Assembly: GCA_037178625.1 (NCBI GenBank)
Contig: CM074130.1
Coordinates: forward strand, 2,480,001-2,544,000
Reading direction: 5' to 3'
Origin: Skeletonema tropicum
Taxonomy: Eukaryota; Bacillariophyta; Thalassiosirophyceae; Thalassiosirales; Thalassiosiraceae
DNA length: 64,000 nt
Of the stretch, positions 32,385-43,300 are shown one piece after another (the stretch's first letter is position 1; each line of letters opens with the position of its first letter). A program made the translations under genes and the position numbers. The notes below the pieces were generated by a model. It worked only from the letters and a program-made list of their open reading frames with translations, made no database searches and was not told the origin of the DNA.

Positions 32385-35321
32385 ATGGTCAATTCTAAGA
32401 TCATTCGAGTGAGTTTCATATCGCAATGTTCAACTGTCAAGAAATTGTGTCGAATCTCACCATGTTCCTTCTTCTCTCGTCAATCTATTTCATTTCAACA
32501 GGGAGTTGGACTCGTCATTCTAGCAGGATGCTACGTTGCAGTGCAACAGGTATTTACGAAGCGTGTCGTTGGCGACACGAAGTCATTGTTCATCACTCTC
32601 ATCGGAGGGGGCCGAGGTTCCATGTACAATACATGCGCTGACGATAGTCCAACATTGAACAAGCTTACGTCCGTCAACCTCGTCGAGAAAGCACCCACCG
32701 ATCTCAAGTACAACTTCTACAGTTTACACAATCCAAAAGAATACCTCGGTGGCAGCGACGCAATTCTTGTGGAGCAAGGGCCATACGCCTTGAGGAAACA
32801 TTCTGTCGCATACAATGTTGCTCAGAATCCAAGCGCTTTGACTGAAGACGCAAATCCAGATCCAAAGGGCAATCTTGAGTACAGCACTGCGAATGCCTAC
32901 CTCGTTCTCGACAAGGATACCAAAGCGACGACAAATTTGCAACGCAATGACGATCTTAGCATCAACTTCTCCGACAGTAAGGTGACTCTTCCAGAGACCA
33001 AACGAGAACTGGCATTGCACCTTTCCATGTCGGACAGCGTCGTGAATTATTCTCCTGATTACCTTTCTCTTTTGGGAACATTCAACGATGAAGTCAATTT
33101 GATTCTCTCTTTGGAATGCACAGCTGACCAAATTGCGAATATCGGCGTTGCAGGGAAATCTCAGTGCTCTGGCTCTGGGGACTCATCTGATTGCGCCTGT
33201 TGCATGATGGACAGTGATTGGCAGTTGGCAAAATCCCGCAACACTGGAGTGGCACCTGCGTACACGAATTGCAATTCATTCTTTGATGACGAAGGGACCA
33301 CCATGTCGATGTTGAGTCGTTTGGCTCTTCATGATGGTGGCATCGCCGTCAAGTCTGCGGGAGAGAAGAAGTATGACGGATCAGGGGACTTGACCAATGG
33401 AGATTTCTACACTGCTCTTATTCAAGAGCACACAGTGAATGACTTACTGTTTGGCTACCCATCTGCTTTCCTCGGCAGGGTTGCATTTCATGCTCAGATG
33501 GATCAGGCCAAGAAATCGCTATCGTCACCTTTGAGCTCCCTTGAGCTTTCGAAACGCATGCTCACTGGCCAAATGGATAGAGATCTTTCGTTCAAACTTG
33601 GTGATATTGCTCAGTACACTAGTGATGTGGGATCCATGTGTTTCGCCACGTGCCTCGATGGAGATGGAGATTGTTCTGGCCATGCCCCCGAGCGACATGA
33701 ATTGAGGGACGTTGATAAGATCAAGCTCGGTGGAATTGAATGCACGCCATACACGTCAACGTACGAAACTATTGCCAAGTGCGCTGCTGTTAACACTGTT
33801 CTCTCACAAGACCCCGATGCTGTTGGATACGACGCCTGTGTTTGTGCCAATGGGAGCGACGAGTGGTCAAGTCAAGGGTGCTGCTTGGCCGGCGGAAGCA
33901 ACAATGGAGAAAGTCTTCGAGGAGAAGGATGCCTCTTTGAAGTTGCTGGCATTGAGGATCCAAATTACGCCGGTATGGACACAACAATTGCCAACGCAAT
34001 CGATTTGGGTTCAGCATTGGAAGCTTGGATCGACAAGGAGGCAGAAAAAGTATCATCTGAATTTATGTGCCCAGCAGCTGGAGCAGGACTTGACGAACAC
34101 GACATCTTCGGAGCATACGAGTCTTATGATGGAAGCACTTCGCATGTCACATACTACCACACTGGGAACGATCGAATCCGTCAAGCTGATGTGACTGATG
34201 ATCAATCCACGGCATTTTCCACTCCAGTATCTGGCGGATCTGGCAAGTTCTTCAAACCCAAGGGTCTCACTTCGAAGGTGGGGACTTCCCAACTCAGTGA
34301 TGGTTTCCCAATTGATATTGCTCACCCGGTATTCGTTCCAAGTGCCAAGAAATCGATCGATTTCCACTTTGAAGGGATTCGGAATAACTTTGTTCGCAAT
34401 AAGGTGTGCGGAACCGATACTTGCATTGTCAGCGCACGTTTGATACCTGCTAACACAACCTTCCATGCAACTAATGAGACTGATGGAACTGGCTTGCCGT
34501 TTAATGGCTTGCAACCAATTGGACATGTGACTGGACCCTCAATCAACGGCCGTCCAGAGTACCTTCATCAGCCTCTCTATGTCGGTGGTGACGAGGTACT
34601 GTACACTCAACAAGATAACTCGTATGTCGGGAAAGCGGATGGAAATGGTATCAAAATTTACCGATCATTGACGGAATCCGACCCCGGTGCTTTCGACCCA
34701 GATGTAAATGCAACCGATTCCAACTATCAACTCGTCGACAAGGCTTTAGTAGATTCACAGAGTAGAGCATTGCTCTCTCACGTCGATATCGAGGTTGCCA
34801 CAGGCTTGGGTGCACGCCAGAGGATGCGGTTCGGAACGAGCTATTCTATCTGGGAATGTGATCCTGCTACCAACGAGAAATGTAAGCTGGCCATGAACTC
34901 TCAGTCTCAATACTCGTGCTATTCAGATACTGGATCGACCATCTTCAACGATTTAGCTGCCACCGACAAAAGCGATCTCAAAACGCTCGGCTTGAACAAC
35001 TTTACATACCCATGCTCAGCAGCAAACTTGCTCACGCCGAGCGTCGTGGGAGGAAAGATTCTACCAAGTTTCTGGGTTGAGGAGTCGACAGTCCACGCAT
35101 CCAAAACCGAGATTGATCTCCTAGCTGCTTACGCTAGAACATACAGCAAGAATGGCAACACGTTCATTCTAACAATTTCCTTGGTGTTTGTATCGCTCTT
35201 CCTCGGATTCTCCATGCTTCTGCGTTGCCTTTGCTTTGAGGAGAAAGCAAATTTCATGCAGATGGAAAAGCCAGCCGCCAGTACCGCGAGTGCGAGTAAG
35301 TCGGGTGGTGGAATGGCATGA
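32385..35321 (+). CDS. CD36-family scavenger receptor-like protein, extended form
   Basis: Two exons: 32385-32408 and 32502-35321. The 93-nt intron starts GTGAGT and ends CAACAG. Its length is a multiple of three and it stays open if retained. Splicing puts the transmembrane segment at residues 9-27, which supports it. The product is 947 residues. CD36-type signatures are a LHNPKEYLGG block at 83-92 and EQGPYALRKH at 99-108, a Cys-rich ectodomain, an FWVEES motif close to the C-terminus and a second transmembrane helix at about 896-920. This two-helix topology with a large lumenal or extracellular loop is typical of CD36/LIMP-2. Family members are usually near 500 residues, so this one carries large insertions, including a very Cys-rich centre. 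Lipid uptake or endosomal sorting is inference. Confidence 0.82.
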   Translation: MVNSKIIRVSFISQCSTVKKLCRISPCSFFSRQSISFQQGVGLVILAGCYVAVQQVFTKRVVGDTKSLFITLIGGGRGSMYNTCADDSPTLNKLTSVNLVEKAPTDLKYNFYSLHNPKEYLGGSDAILVEQGPYALRKHSVAYNVAQNPSALTEDANPDPKGNLEYSTANAYLVLDKDTKATTNLQRNDDLSINFSDSKVTLPETKRELALHLSMSDSVVNYSPDYLSLLGTFNDEVNLILSLECTADQIANIGVAGKSQCSGSGDSSDCACCMMDSDWQLAKSRNTGVAPAYTNCNSFFDDEGTTMSMLSRLALHDGGIAVKSAGEKKYDGSGDLTNGDFYTALIQEHTVNDLLFGYPSAFLGRVAFHAQMDQAKKSLSSPLSSLELSKRMLTGQMDRDLSFKLGDIAQYTSDVGSMCFATCLDGDGDCSGHAPERHELRDVDKIKLGGIECTPYTSTYETIAKCAAVNTVLSQDPDAVGYDACVCANGSDEWSSQGCCLAGGSNNGESLRGEGCLFEVAGIEDPNYAGMDTTIANAIDLGSALEAWIDKEAEKVSSEFMCPAAGAGLDEHDIFGAYESYDGSTSHVTYYHTGNDRIRQADVTDDQSTAFSTPVSGGSGKFFKPKGLTSKVGTSQLSDGFPIDIAHPVFVPSAKKSIDFHFEGIRNNFVRNKVCGTDTCIVSARLIPANTTFHATNETDGTGLPFNGLQPIGHVTGPSINGRPEYLHQPLYVGGDEVLYTQQDNSYVGKADGNGIKIYRSLTESDPGAFDPDVNATDSNYQLVDKALVDSQSRALLSHVDIEVATGLGARQRMRFGTSYSIWECDPATNEKCKLAMNSQSQYSCYSDTGSTIFNDLAATDKSDLKTLGLNNFTYPCSAANLLTPSVVGGKILPSFWVEESTVHASKTEIDLLAAYARTYSKNGNTFILTISLVFVSLFLGFSMLLRCLCFEEKANFMQMEKPAASTASASKSGGGMA

Positions 35322-35842
35322 GATTGACATTTACCTCAACAACTTACCCCAAACAGCTAAATTATTAAGAACATCGATTTGAAATTGGAGCTCTACAAAT
35401 AAAACCTTTACTCTATTTCTATTCAATATCTTCCACTCTTTCTCATGCTTGAAACAAGGGAAGGTAATCATGCTATTGGCGGCAGTAAGTATGGACTGAG
35501 GCTGATCCTTCAACTTCTGTTGCGTGCGTTGAATGAGTTCAGAGGAGATGACTGTCTCTTTTTAGGTCGCTCCATCCGGCATCCAGCGGAACGACCACGT
35601 CTTCATTTCTCACACGTTTACTTTTTTGGTCACCACACCTCTGCCGAAGAACAGCTGCTGCCACCAACACCTACCAACAGGCAAGCGTTGGCAGATGTTG
35701 TCAGGAGGACTTCAATCTTTTGTCCAACCAACTCTGTCAGCAGAACTCGACTGCAGTGATACCGCTGCTGTCCGCAAGTGATTCATTGGGTTGTGGTGCA
35801 GCAGGCGTTTAGGGCATCCTCCAACAAAAGATAGCAGTAGCG
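35322..35842. other. Intergenic, nothing supported
   Basis: Holds the 3' region of the CD36-like gene and the upstream region of the next. A 104-codon plus-strand open frame (35445-35759) has no recognisable domain and biased low-complexity composition; not annotated. Confidence 0.6.
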
Positions 35843-36364
35843 ATGATGAAAAAATGCGATAGTGGCTTCTTGACTCTCTTGTTGTTGGTGACGTTGGTAT
35901 CTGAGGCATCTTCATTTTCGATTGTTAGCGTGGTTCTCGGCTGGCCGAATAAAGCAGTCGAAGGCACCCCTACTCAATCACTTCCAAGGTGGAAAAAACT
36001 TGATCTTAATGTGCCCAACATCCGTGTGTCTCGTGCATCAGCTCGTGGCTTGAATTCTCTGTATACACCACGTGATCCCAAGGTTATTCCGAAAGGTTTC
36101 ATAAGGGCTTGTGGCAAGGCAGGTGGGTTTGCCCCAAGACCATTATGGGATGATCTGACGACCGGAGTGACGCCTTGGTTTGAGAACAAACAAGGTTGCT
36201 TCATCTATTTTAACTGCAACGATGCGCATTGGTGGATAGACTCAGAGCAAGGCTCCGGAATGTACCTCGCTGCCCCGAATGGAAGCCTTTTACTGCCTCC
36301 TACTGATGGATGGATGACTCTTACAGGAGAGAGAGTAGGTGCCCCTGAAATGAGCTTCGATTAA
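35843..36364 (+). CDS. Small secreted or plastid-targeted protein, unknown
   Basis: 173 codons. The N-terminus is a clear signal peptide (Leu-rich core at about 10-18, small residues ASS before Phe at 25). A Phe right after the predicted cleavage is the diatom plastid-import pattern, so secretion and plastid import are both possible. The rest has many Trp and Gly residues (an HWWID segment, later GWMTL) and no family that I recognise. Single exon, with no obvious overlap with neighbours. Confidence 0.65.
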   Translation: MMKKCDSGFLTLLLLVTLVSEASSFSIVSVVLGWPNKAVEGTPTQSLPRWKKLDLNVPNIRVSRASARGLNSLYTPRDPKVIPKGFIRACGKAGGFAPRPLWDDLTTGVTPWFENKQGCFIYFNCNDAHWWIDSEQGSGMYLAAPNGSLLLPPTDGWMTLTGERVGAPEMSFD

Positions 36365-36637
36365 GCGCTCGCCTCTGGTTGCATCGCTGATGCTCCTATT
36401 TATTTGTTGTTATCGTATGAATTGATAGAATTAGTGACTTACTCATGTAATAGAAAGTGAATTTTATGTTATACCACATTCTTTTGATACGCACTGTAGC
36501 TGTTACGGACATTTCAAATCTCACGCAAACAAACTTCAATACAGTCAACTTGAGATTATCCCCAAGATGATCACACACTTTAGATACACCGAAACTTTTT
36601 ATCTCTAAACAAACACATAATAATAGTCGAACAGACA

Positions 36638-37421
36638 TCACAGAATCGTACACGATGGCTTTGGTGTACAACTAACCGCCTCAGTATCAATAATTAACTC
36701 TGGACTAGCCTTTCCGGCCTCAGATTGACTTCCTTCACCCAATGCGCGCAATCTCACAGTGTAAGTGGCTCCAGGATTCAATCCTTCGATGTTGGTTTGT
36801 ATTTTGCCGTTTCCAGTTTTTGTCATTTCATTAGAGTTCATTTTTTTACTTTGTCCATCAGTCTCCCATTTCTGCATATTGTTGAAATGTGTTGTGGCAA
36901 TGGCAGCGCGCGAAGACAAATCAAAAGATTAGGCCGTAGAGATTGATGTGTTATAAATGTATTAGCGTTAAATGACTCAACAATTCAAATAAGGTTCATC
37001 CATAATAACGCACCTGATGATATTCCTTCCACTGAAGAACATATTCACTATGTGAGTTCAATGGGTTGAAGGACACGGTGATAATCGTCTGTGAAATAGA
37101 AGGGAAATGCATCAATAATAAAAAATGAGACGTGGTTGAGCATCACAAAGGCAATCTCACCAGAACGAATAAACAAACGAATTAATCTCCTCAGATACTA
37201 TCTAGCTGAAAAAGTTGTGTCTTCACAACGACATGACGTTGCAGATCAAATTTCCTTTTTGGTTTCGTCAGCGGAGAGACATAATAGATGCATACATTTG
37301 GCACATCAAGTACAAACATAGAGATTTCGTGTGAAGTGCCGATAGCGGCGACTGATGTCTCTTGATTACGCACCTCAGACGCCCCAACAAAGTCAAGTTT
37401 GGGACCAGCAGGGACCCCCAT
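36638..37421 (-). CDS. Fibronectin type III domain protein, three exons
   Basis: Proposed exons 37374-37421, 37014-37088 and 36638-36871 (all phase 0), joined across GT-AG introns of 285 nt (donor GTGCGT, acceptor TTTCACAG) and 142 nt (donor GTGCGT, acceptor ATATGCAG). The 118-residue product is essentially one FN3 domain. An N-terminal Pro/Gly segment leads to a VSFNP strand, then an EYVLQWKEY strand, and the typical late block GLNPGATYTVRLRAL. Exon 2 is only 25 codons and would be missed without the domain logic. An in-frame ATG at 37487 could extend the N-terminus by 22 residues. Role unknown; FN3 domains mediate binding. Confidence 0.65.
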
Positions 37422-37688
37422 TATGAACGATGGTAATATTACTTTCTTGCTACTGCTACTGAAGACGTTATGATGACTGGAGAGCACTGCCTACTTATGC
37501 CTCTGTGATTTGGAATCTCTATGAATTTTATGCAGAGGAATAGAAGGCGAGTGAGGAGTGAGCGATGAGCGAGCGAGGCGAAGGCGAATGGTGAGAAAAT
37601 GGAAAATTAAATCGCCCGCCACCTCCTGGGAACAAACTCATAGCTCCCGCCCACAATCGATCCTCTCTCTCAAAAAGTAGCCTCAACC

Positions 37689-38906
37689 ATGGCGTCCGCT
37701 AATGTTCTCCGGAGGTTTGCCCTCCAAGCCGCCACCAAAAGCACCCAGCACCATACAACAGCACGTGCGGCTTCTACAGCTAGCATTGGCTTGCGCGCCC
37801 TCGCCCCCCTCTCCTCTTCTTCCAGCCTCCCCAGCAATGGCACATCAACGCACGTGATGAGCCGACGATCTATGGCAACCATCAGTGCTGGCGATGCCCT
37901 CGCTCGATTGGCATCGGATCATCCTCATCAAGAAATCATCCGTTATGAGCACAAAAATGTCAAGTGGACCTTGAAGCATGTGAATTACTATTCGGATGCG
38001 TTGGCGTGTGGATTGGTGGATGCAGGGTTGCAGCCGGGTGATGTCGTTTTATCATGGCTTCCGTTGCATGTCGCTGAGCAGGTGAGTCTTTGTTCATTGA
38101 TAAGGGATGCACTTTGATGATTGGGAGGAACAAAAATATTAATTTAATAGCATGGAGTATGTGGGCGTGTAGGACATCTATTCGATGTGGCGCTACACAT
38201 GTTGTGGGGAGATTGCAGTTGCTGATAATTATTATTTTATGTCCACAGCAAAGACATCAATCTTTTTTCAAGTTCAGTCTTGATACGTCAATCGACCCAA
38301 ATTATTATTTGCTCACAATTAATATCTTCAAACTCCACTCCACAGCACATTCTGCAATTTGCTTGTTCGAAAGCTGGTTTCGTTCTTTACCATCTTGATC
38401 CAAACCCCGAACTTGCCAAGTCCGACCCAGAGAAAGCCAAAGCCGCCCTTGCCAAGGCCCTCGAACTTACAAACGCCAATGTTCTCTTCACTCTAGAAGC
38501 TGGCAGCGATGTTAACTACGTTAATCTCACTGAAGGGGTTGTTCCCGAAATTCGCATTTTTGACTTTGGAGAAGGTATGCCCTTCTTCACTCCCCGTTAT
38601 CCTCACTTGAGATTCCCAGTCCATACGGGTTACAGCATCGTTGATAAAGAGGGTATGTATGCATTCAAACACTTCTTGGTACCTAGCAATAATTTGGACA
38701 CTATGCTTCGTGATACAGGAAGCAAGGCTTTAGATGGAAAGACTCCTTTATTGGGAGAATTGGTGTTGGATAACGATGGGATTCCTGTCAAGACGGGGAA
38801 AGTGTTGACAAATGAAGAGGTTTTCAAAGCAAAGGTTTGGCCTGAATTTTCATCGATACTAAGCAGGGAGTACAAGGAGATCGCTGGTGTGGGAGTAGTA
38901 TTTTAA
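37689..38906 (+). CDS. Truncated AMP-binding (acyl-CoA synthetase-like) protein, mitochondrial
   Basis: Exons 37689-38081 and 38346-38906, intron 264 nt (GTGAGT...CCACAG), 317 residues. The first 60 or so residues are Ala/Ser/Arg-rich and look like a mitochondrial presequence. The middle (PGDVVLSWLP, then after the intron LQFACSKAG and a YHLDP segment) matches the N-terminal subdomain of AMP-dependent synthetases. The Thr/Ser/Gly-rich AMP-binding P-loop, the adenine motif and the C-terminal lid domain are absent. The second exon ends in a short domain that I do not recognise. It is probably not a working ligase; a derived binding or regulatory role is inference. Confidence 0.7.
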
Positions 38907-39048
38907 GGGAGAAAAGAATGTATGATAGGGTCAGTTAGTTTGGGAAAGATTGATGACAATCTTTTGCCGTTAACATGTGTTATTTTGGTTGAAGTCTGGA
39001 TATTGCGACAGCTTAATTCCGTAATAAAGCTGCCAATGTTTTGAGCTG

Positions 39049-39777
39049 TCATCTTACTATATCCACGTCCACAACTATTCTAATGCCCAAGCTGCAACTC
39101 TCGCACTGCCAAACACGTTCAGAAGAAGTTGGTTCCAGTAACTCCTCTTCAAATATTTCGAACGTATCTCCACATCGACAGTCATAAAAATACACTCGCT
39201 GCAATTCATCATGACTCCCACTACTTCCACTTTCATCATAGTCTTCATTTACAACACAGCACATGTCTGATTCCAAATCTGACAAGTTCACTTCTGTTGC
39301 ACCTTTCTTCTTCCATTCTTTTCTCTCTTGGTCACGACTTAAGCTCTGATCATATTGGATGCGTTTCTTTGGATCTCGCAAGCACTCGTACGCTGTATGT
39401 ATTTCGTGAAAGGCTTGAGCTGCTTTTGTAATTTCCTCTTCTGTTTTTGTATGAGATGATAGTTCTTGCTCTTTCGTTGTCAATTGTTCTTCATGGACGC
39501 AGTCAACATTAATTTCGTCGTCATCTTCATCATCGTCATCAAGATCAATGTCAGCCAACCCCTTCGATATCTTGAATGAGAAATCACTACTTGCTTTTGT
39601 ATCATTGAAGTCACAACTACTTGACGAAGGCGCAAGTTTGTCTGGATGACATCGCACAACTAATGCTCTGTATGCTTTTTTGACTTCATCTGGCGTAGCT
39701 GTTGTTGACACATGAAGAACTTCATAATGTGTACGTTTTGCAACGCCTTGAGAAGACGAAGCTAGCGACGGAGTCAT
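39049..39777 (-). CDS. DPH4: DPH4/DNAJC24-like diphthamide biosynthesis J-protein
   Basis: 242 codons. The J domain occupies about residues 16-150, with HPD at 44-46, and is split by an acidic, low-complexity insertion (DDDDEDDD-type). It resumes with the helix ending in RIQYDQSL. The C-terminus carries the CSL-type zinc finger: a CRCGD segment, then a C-x2-CSL segment, about residues 195-232. This J plus CSL arrangement defines DPH4, the co-chaperone and iron donor in the first step of diphthamide synthesis on elongation factor 2. It converges with the AMP-binding gene (143 bp apart) and diverges from prohibitin. Confidence 0.88.
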   Translation of the reverse strand: MTPSLASSSQGVAKRTHYEVLHVSTTATPDEVKKAYRALVVRCHPDKLAPSSSSCDFNDTKASSDFSFKISKGLADIDLDDDDEDDDEINVDCVHEEQLTTKEQELSSHTKTEEEITKAAQAFHEIHTAYECLRDPKKRIQYDQSLSRDQERKEWKKKGATEVNLSDLESDMCCVVNEDYDESGSSGSHDELQRVYFYDCRCGDTFEIFEEELLEPTSSERVWQCESCSLGIRIVVDVDIVR

Positions 39778-40093
39778 TGATATATACTTGCACGAGGAGA
39801 AAACTAGGTCTCCAGAGCTCTAAAGAGTTGCTACTGTACGAATATTATTATGGCCATGCCATGGTTCATGGTCCAGGTTCCAGGTCAGCCATCAGCTGCC
39901 ATCAGCCAACTGCTGGCTGGTGTTGAGATGGATGTCTTTTTTATGGGTCTGTCATTTGCTTTTCTATCTCTGCCTCATCAATCCTCGCTCTCGCTCGATC
40001 CATCATGACGAAAATCAGAAAGATACTGCAGTCCTGCGTTTCGGCACCATCAGGAATAGATCGCCATAGCATAACCACAAATAGACAAACAAG
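39778..40093. other. Divergent promoter region, DPH4 and prohibitin
   Basis: 316 bp between two divergent starts. It contains clustered short repeats of CCATGG, CCAGG and GCCATCAGC type at about 39850-39920. No gene seen. Confidence 0.5.
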
Positions 40094-41062
40094 ATGGCTC
40101 AAAAGTTTAAAGATGCGTTCCAAAAGATGGCACAGAACCTGCCTAAGGGAGGTGCAGGCGGTGGCGGCGGTGGAGGAGGCCGCGGTGCCGGAGCAGCCAA
40201 GGCAGCTGGCCGCGCTGCAAGTGCCCTCATGGTTGCAGGAGGTATGGGCTACGGAGCCTACAATTCAATCTTCACTGTAGACGGAGGTCACCGTGCCGTT
40301 ATTTTCAACCGTATCATTGGTATGAAGGATACCGTTTATGGCGAAGGTTTGAATTTCAACATCCCCTGGTTTGAGCGACCAGTAATTTATGATATCCGAA
40401 CACGGCCGGTGAATTTGCAGACTTTGACTGGATCAAAAGATTTGCAGATGGTTACTATTGGAGTGCGTGTGCTGCATCGACCTGATCCCAACCAACTCGT
40501 CTGGCTTTATCGTCACCTTGGTCTAAATTACGATGAACGCATCCTTCCCAGTCTTATGAACGAATGTGCCAAGGCATGTGTTGCCAGATACAACGCCAAC
40601 GAGCTGTTAACGAAACGTGAGGAAGTATCAGCATCCATTTCTCGTGAACTCTCAGCTCGTGCCAGGGGTTTCAATGTTGTTCTGGAGGATGTGGCGATTA
40701 CACACTTGTCTTTCAGTCCAGAGTACGCCAAGGCCGTTGAGGCCAAGCAGGTTGCTCAACAAGATGCAGCCAGGGCGAAATATATTGTATTGGGGGCAAT
40801 TCAAGAAAAGAAGACAATTATTACCAAGGCTCGTGGAGAGGCCGAGAGTACAGAATTAATTGGTAATGCTGTCAAGAAGAACCCTGGATTTATGAAACTT
40901 AGAAGGATTGATGCCGCTAAGGATATTGCAGATATTGTTGCAGGATCAGGTAACAAGATTTACTTGAGTGCTGACTCCTTGTTGTTGAACTTATTGGGAG
41001 ATGCCGATGACAAGTTCGAAAAGTCTGTTCATGGGAGTGGAGGATGGCTCAAAAGCAAGTAA
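40094..41062 (+). CDS. PHB2: Prohibitin 2
   Basis: 322 codons, single exon. A Gly-rich N-terminal linker (residues 20-32) precedes a hydrophobic anchor (about 43-60). The SPFH/prohibitin core begins with VDGGHRAVIFNR, contains a NIPWFERP segment, and ends in the coiled-coil helix with AKQVAQQDAARA. Length and the long N-terminus fit PHB2 rather than PHB1. With PHB1 it forms the ring complex in the mitochondrial inner membrane that scaffolds proteases and respiratory assembly. The poly-Gly tract before the membrane anchor is longer than I would expect. Confidence 0.93.
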   Translation: MAQKFKDAFQKMAQNLPKGGAGGGGGGGGRGAGAAKAAGRAASALMVAGGMGYGAYNSIFTVDGGHRAVIFNRIIGMKDTVYGEGLNFNIPWFERPVIYDIRTRPVNLQTLTGSKDLQMVTIGVRVLHRPDPNQLVWLYRHLGLNYDERILPSLMNECAKACVARYNANELLTKREEVSASISRELSARARGFNVVLEDVAITHLSFSPEYAKAVEAKQVAQQDAARAKYIVLGAIQEKKTIITKARGEAESTELIGNAVKKNPGFMKLRRIDAAKDIADIVAGSGNKIYLSADSLLLNLLGDADDKFEKSVHGSGGWLKSK

Positions 41063-41477
41063 GCTGACCCACACGCATGTTTAATAGAGAGAATGAGGGA
41101 TCATAATCAGTATCAATAGATATATTCATGGCATGGTTTTCTCAGCATGGTAGTTCTTTTTGTGCCGCTGTGATTTTTTTTGATGTAAATAGTTTCTTGC
41201 TGTTCGTTTAAAGAGATACATACCCAATACAACCGAATACAACGCCGCTTTCTAATGAGTTGGCTGTGGCTCATCGCCTTTTTCGTGAAGACTCTCAGCT
41301 ATCAGTACATCGAACATGTGTACCTAGAGAGACAGTACCATTTATCTATGCACGCACGTAGTACGTGGCGCCTGCCTTCACACCAGCATGAATCTCCATC
41401 GTCCACGGCGGCTCCAAGCTCCCAGCTTGCCTTGCGTATGAGACACTAAATTTAAGTAATAAATACCTCGCAATACC
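41063..41477. other. Intergenic, nothing supported
   Basis: Prohibitin 3' region and upstream region of the acyltransferase gene; only short open frames without domain character. Confidence 0.6.
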
Positions 41478-43079
41478 ATGGCTGGAATGGAACGTGTGCT
41501 GCCAGAGTTTCTCTGCAAAGGCATTGAAAAGGGCATCGAGTATGCCTACTCTTTCGAGCCTTACTTTACTCCTACGCTAGTATTGGGTGAGTGACGTCGC
41601 AATAACCTTCGTTCAATAATTCTTGGTCGCCTCGTTACCTAACAATCCATTATTTGTTTCCACCTCCAATAGTTCCCGGTTTTGTTAAGGAAGCAGTAGA
41701 GAATCTTTCTGAGACTACTGGTCAAGATGTCGAGACTTTGGAGTATCTGCTTGGAATGTTCATGTGCTACCCACTCGGTTTGATCATGCTTGCACTCCCC
41801 TACGGAAAAGTGAAGCACGTCTTCTCCTTTATTCTTGGTGCATTTTTGCTCCAGTTTACTATTGGAGTCCAATGGATTCACCACCTCATCAGTTCATTGA
41901 TCGCATATGCTATCTTCCTTGTTTTCCCTGCCAAGACAGCGAAAACTTTGGTGCCTATTTTTGCAATGGCAGTACATCACTGGTGGGCATTTGCACCGTC
42001 AATACATCAACTACCTCGGGTGGGATATGGATTTTACTGGACCTCAAATGGTACTAACAATGAAACTCTACATGCTTGCCTACAATCTTTATGACGGAGA
42101 GGTGCTCAAACAAGGAAAGGATGAGCGGGCCTCAAAGAAATGTGCTGACGTAGCAGTCACATCTCTTCCTGGCATTATCGAATACTTGGGGTACACCTTC
42201 TGTTTCGCTTCTATTCTTGCTGGTCCTGCATTCGAGTACAAATATTACGCTGACGCTTGTGACGGATCGAGATTGTATGACAGTAATGGCAAGCCTAAGG
42301 GCAAGATTCCCAGTCAAGTTTGGCCAACATTGCGCCCTTTCCTTGGCAGTCTTTTGTGCCTCGGTATTTTCGTTGTTGGGAGTGGAATGTATCCTCTTTT
42401 GGATCCATCTGATCCCCAAAACGCCGATCCTATTATCATTAATGAAGAAGCGCTTGCCAAACCCATGTACGCCCGTTATGCTTACTCATGGCTGGCTCTC
42501 TTCTTCATCCGATTCAAGTATTACTTCGCGTGGATGAATGCACAAGGCGCAAACAACATCTGGTACGCTGGGTTTGAAGGATTTGACGACAAAGGTGAAG
42601 CGAAGGGATGGGAGGTATCGAACAATATTGACGTTATCCAGTTCGAGACTGCACCAAATCTAAAGACATTGAGCGCGGCGTGGAATAAGAAGACAGCTAA
42701 TTGGTTGGCGAAATATGTCTACATTCGCACTGGTGGCTCCCTCTTTGCAACCTACGGAATGAGTGCCTTCTGGCATGGCTTCTACCCAGGATACTACTTA
42801 TTCTTCCTGTCGGTTCCTCTCATTTCGTTTTGCGAAAGGCTTGGAAGGAAGAAGCTTACACCTCGTTTTGGCAACGGAAAGAAATGGAGCCCTTACGGTA
42901 TTCTTTGCATCATCACAACGTCTCTTTTTGTTCAGTACATGATTCAGCCTTTCCAACTCCTTGCTTACGATTGGGCCGTTATCAACTGGAAGAATTATTA
43001 TTTCTTTGGTCACATTCTTGCGGTCTTATTCTACGCCGTCGTATCTCAGTTCCCTACTCCTAAGAAGAAGGAAGCGTAA
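41478..43079 (+). CDS. MBOAT lysophospholipid acyltransferase (frame break)
   Basis: Exon 1 41478-41586; intron 86 nt (GTGAGT...CCAATAG); exon 2 41673-43079. A single extra base at about 41972 breaks the frame in the middle of a conserved segment (FAMA then YITGGHLHRQ). Skipping it gives about 504 residues, the normal family length. The catalytic pair is present: Asn in AWNKKT (about 373) and His in FWHGFYPGYY (about 404). At least eight hydrophobic segments fit a polytopic ER enzyme. It would reacylate lysophosphatidylcholine or lysophosphatidylethanolamine with acyl-CoA (Lands cycle). The break may be a sequence error. A 22-nt GT...AG stretch at 41951-41972 would also restore the frame but would delete conserved residues. 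Confidence 0.85.
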
Positions 43080-43300
43080 GCGATTGCAGAAGTCATCTGA
43101 CTGGCATCCTTGTTAAAATTAAAGCTATTTTTCTTTATATCTACACGCTACTGTAGGATTGAATGGGCATTCACTGTCGCATTGAAATCTCAACGTTGAT
43201 ACGTCGCAGCTGAGAAAGATTGTTGATCTATCGATCCAAAATTATTTAACATTAATTTACCCCTCATGGCGAAAGTGCACCATGTAAAATTCAACAAGAC

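Noticed and set aside
35445..35759. 104-codon plus-strand open frame
   Set aside because: No domain, no targeting signal, composition like its intergenic surroundings.
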